From NCBI GenBank assembly GCA_016199375.1, contig JACQGV010000096.1, forward strand, positions 1 through 6,914: 6,914 nt of DNA. Reading direction: 5' to 3'. The notes below the pieces were generated by a model. That model was given only the letters and a program-made list of their open reading frames with translations. It ran no database searches and had not been told where the DNA came from. The position numbers and the translations under genes were made by a program. Of this stretch, positions 5,212 through 6,914 are shown piece after piece. This DNA comes from Chloroflexota bacterium (GTDB taxonomy: Bacteria > Chloroflexota > Dehalococcoidia > SHYM01). Positions within the stretch are counted from its first letter, which is position 1; every line of letters starts with the position of its first letter.

Positions 5212-5221
5212 CCGACGTCGG
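5212..5221. repeat. 10-bp palindrome after the radical SAM gene
   Basis: CCGACGTCGG is perfectly self-complementary and begins eight bases after the stop. It has no loop spacing and no T-run, so I do not call it a terminator. The remainder of the gap to dnaX (5222-5304) shows no clear promoter or Shine-Dalgarno. Confidence 0.3.
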
Positions 5222-5304
5222 CAGCTCCCACCCCCATCCATTGCGAGCTCTGCAACAGGTCCGGCGGGGGAAGCCAGCGACGGGGCTCCTCGGCGCAGCA
5301 GGCT

Positions 5305-6914
5305 ATGGCTGAAAATCCCTCCCTAAAGCTCGGCGGCCTAGAGCAGACCGCTGCCCTCGGCTTGGGGCCGGAGGCGCCCGGCGTCGCCCCCGGCGCGGGC
5401 GCGGCCCAGGTCCTCTATCGCCGCTACCGCCCCCAGACCTTCGCCGAGGTGGCGGGCCAGGAGCCCATCGTGCGCACCCTCTTGAACGCCCTGGCCAGCG
5501 GGCGCGTCGCCCACGCCTATCTTTTCACCGGGCCCCGGGGCACCGGCAAGACCAGCACCGGCCGCATCCTGGCCAAGGCGGTGAACTGCCTGGTCAGCGA
5601 GGGCAGAGGAGAGCCCTGCAATCGCTGCGAGAGCTGCCGCGCCATCGCCGAGAGCCGCGCCCTGGACCTGGTGGAGATGGACGCCGCCAGCAACCGAGGC
5701 ATAGACGAGATACGAGGTCTGCGGGAGCGGGTCGCCTTCGCCCCCACCTCGGCCCGCTTCAAGGTCTACATCGTGGACGAGGTCCACATGCTGACCGACG
5801 CCGCCTCCAACGCCCTCCTGAAAACCCTGGAGGAGCCACCCCGCCACGTCATCTTCATCCTGGCCACCACCGAGCCCCACCGCATGCCGGCCACCATCCT
5901 CTCCCGCTGCCAGCGCTTCGACTTCCGGCGCGTCGGCGCCGACGCGGTCGTCGCCCGGCTCGCGCACATCGCCGCCCAGGAGGCCATCGCCATCGAGGAG
6001 GCCGGGCTGCGGCTCATCGCCAGGTCCGCCGTCGGCAGCCTGCGCGATGCCACCAACCTCCTGCAGCAGGCGGCCACCCTCTACGGCAAGCAGGTGGGCA
6101 CGGCCCAGGTCGAGGAGATGCTGGGGCTGGTGCGGGACGAGCGGGTGCCCCGCCTGGCGCGCCAGGCCCTGACCGGCCAGCTCGCGGAGGGCCTCGCCAC
6201 CATCCAGAGCGTCGTGGACGACGGGCTGGACCTGCGCCTCTTTCAGCGCCAGTTCCTGGAGCACCTGCGGCTGGCGCTGCTGCTGAAGGCGGGCGCGGGC
6301 GAGGCCCTTGACCTGGCTGAGGACGAGCGCCGGTCTCTAGAAGAGCTAGCGCGGGGCGCCAGCCTCTCCGAGGTCCTGGGGGCCATCCGGCACTTCAGCC
6401 AGGCTGACCTGCGCCAGGACGCCTACTCCTCATTGCCCCTGGAGCTGGCCCTGGCCGAGAGCGTGGCTGCCAGGGGCGCGGGCGGCCCGAGGCAGGCCCG
6501 GGAGAGCGCCCGGCCCGAGGCCGGGGCGGGCGTCATACGGGCTCCAGCGAGGAAGAGTCCTGTGGGCGAGGTCCCCCCGCTGGCGCCGTCGCCACGCCCA
6601 GTCGCCAGCGGGGTGCCACCGGCCGCGGAGCGCCCGCCCGCGCCTGTCGCCGCCCCGTCTGCCGGCGCTGCCAGCGGCGCCGCTGTGCCGCCGGCGGGCC
6701 CCAGGGCAGCACCAGTGGCGGAGACGCTGGAGGGCGTGCGCACCCGCTGGCGGGAGGTCTTGGACGCCGCCCGGGCGTTGGGGCGCAACCTGGACGCCCT
6801 CCTGCGCGGCTCCTGCGAGCCGGTGGGCCTCGAAGAGGGCGTCCTGACCCTGGGCTTCTTCCCCAACCGGCAGTTCCACCGGGGCGAGCTGGAGAAGGCC
6901 GAAAACCTCCGGGC
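5305..6914 (+). CDS. dnaX: DNA polymerase III subunit tau/gamma (clamp loader), partial
   Basis: From ATG 5305 the frame is open for 536 codons and leaves the window. DnaX is the AAA+ ATPase that loads the sliding clamp during replication. Seen in order: VLYRRYRPQTFAEVAGQ (36-52), where most DnaX proteins begin; Walker A GPRGTGKTS (76-84); the zinc module Cys95, Cys105, Cys108, Cys111 with normal spacing; Walker B VYIVDEVH (154-161); sensor 1 ATTEP (187-191); SRC (200-202) with the trans-acting Arg201; and sensor 2 GSLRDA (244-249). A lid and helical collar domain runs to about 388. A Pro/Ala/Gly-rich linker covers about 390-472, then a C-terminal domain starts near LEGVRTRWREVLDAA (475-489). 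Residues 1-35 form an unusual Gly/Ala/Pro-rich extension. No other ATG or GTG start lies between 5305 and the core, only a TTG at 5362; no Shine-Dalgarno is clear before 5305. No A/T-rich slippery site for gamma production is seen. Confidence 0.95.
   Translation, partial: MAENPSLKLGGLEQTAALGLGPEAPGVAPGAGAAQVLYRRYRPQTFAEVAGQEPIVRTLLNALASGRVAHAYLFTGPRGTGKTSTGRILAKAVNCLVSEGRGEPCNRCESCRAIAESRALDLVEMDAASNRGIDEIRGLRERVAFAPTSARFKVYIVDEVHMLTDAASNALLKTLEEPPRHVIFILATTEPHRMPATILSRCQRFDFRRVGADAVVARLAHIAAQEAIAIEEAGLRLIARSAVGSLRDATNLLQQAATLYGKQVGTAQVEEMLGLVRDERVPRLARQALTGQLAEGLATIQSVVDDGLDLRLFQRQFLEHLRLALLLKAGAGEALDLAEDERRSLEELARGASLSEVLGAIRHFSQADLRQDAYSSLPLELALAESVAARGAGGPRQARESARPEAGAGVIRAPARKSPVGEVPPLAPSPRPVASGVPPAAERPPAPVAAPSAGAASGAAVPPAGPRAAPVAETLEGVRTRWREVLDAARALGRNLDALLRGSCEPVGLEEGVLTLGFFPNRQFHRGELEKAENLR

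Noticed and set aside
5338..6264. Long minus-strand open frame (308 codons) opposite dnaX
   Set aside because: Antisense shadow; the plus strand holds an intact DnaX with Walker A, Walker B and zinc motifs.
6475..6720. Programmed frameshift site in dnaX for making the short gamma form
   Set aside because: The linker region is GC-rich and has no A-run or X-XXY-YYZ slippery heptamer with an evident downstream hairpin; I cannot support it.
1..6914. tRNA, rRNA, CRISPR array, insertion sequence or phage genes
   Set aside because: No cloverleaf, no array of spaced repeats, and no transposase, integrase or structural phage gene was seen; nearly all of the window is accounted for by seven genes.

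Overview
This is a compact, high-GC bacterial chromosomal segment with seven genes, two of them cut by the window edges. No RNA gene, insertion sequence, CRISPR array or phage gene is visible. The organism is probably a GC-rich monoderm, and a Chloroflexota (Dehalococcoidia-like) genome is my best guess. That guess rests on the mix of a non-canonical thiolase, a LolA/LppX-like lipoprotein, and the ybeY-dgkA-radical SAM-dnaX order. It is an inference from gene content, not a database result.

Layout. (1) Positions 1-1082, minus strand: a thiolase-fold protein of the lipid-transfer (SCP-x/Ltp) type without the canonical nucleophilic cysteine, C-terminus off the left edge. (2) Positions 1083-1245: a divergent intergenic region with a candidate extended -10 promoter on each strand, a perfect 12-bp palindrome near the presumed minus-strand start, a small hairpin with a T-run, and a duplicated Shine-Dalgarno segment. 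(3) Positions 1246-2199: a CorA-type metal ion transporter whose signature GMN motif reads GQN. (4) Positions 2223-3215: a secreted lipoprotein of uncharacterised function with visibly lower GC and less biased codon use than its neighbours. (5) Positions 3288-4174: ybeY (16S rRNA maturation endonuclease) overlapping dgkA (membrane lipid kinase) by one base, a pairing common in many bacteria; in this YbeY the third metal-binding His is replaced by Asp. (6) Positions 4229-5203: a radical SAM enzyme of unknown substrate with a CX4CX2C cluster motif. (7) Positions 5305-6914: dnaX, the clamp-loader tau/gamma subunit, truncated at the right edge, with a 36-residue N-terminal extension.

How the genes fit together. 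Most of the window is housekeeping: ribosome maturation, isoprenoid lipid recycling, DNA replication and ion transport. The thiolase gene is transcribed away from the rest. ybeY and dgkA are almost certainly translationally coupled. The other plus-strand genes are close enough for partial co-transcription, but candidate -10 elements stand before corA, ybeY and the radical SAM gene. I found no evidence of a new multi-gene system. The items worth attention are residue substitutions in conserved motifs (CorA GQN, YbeY Asp, thiolase lacking Cys), the compositionally odd lipoprotein, and a repeated promoter style.
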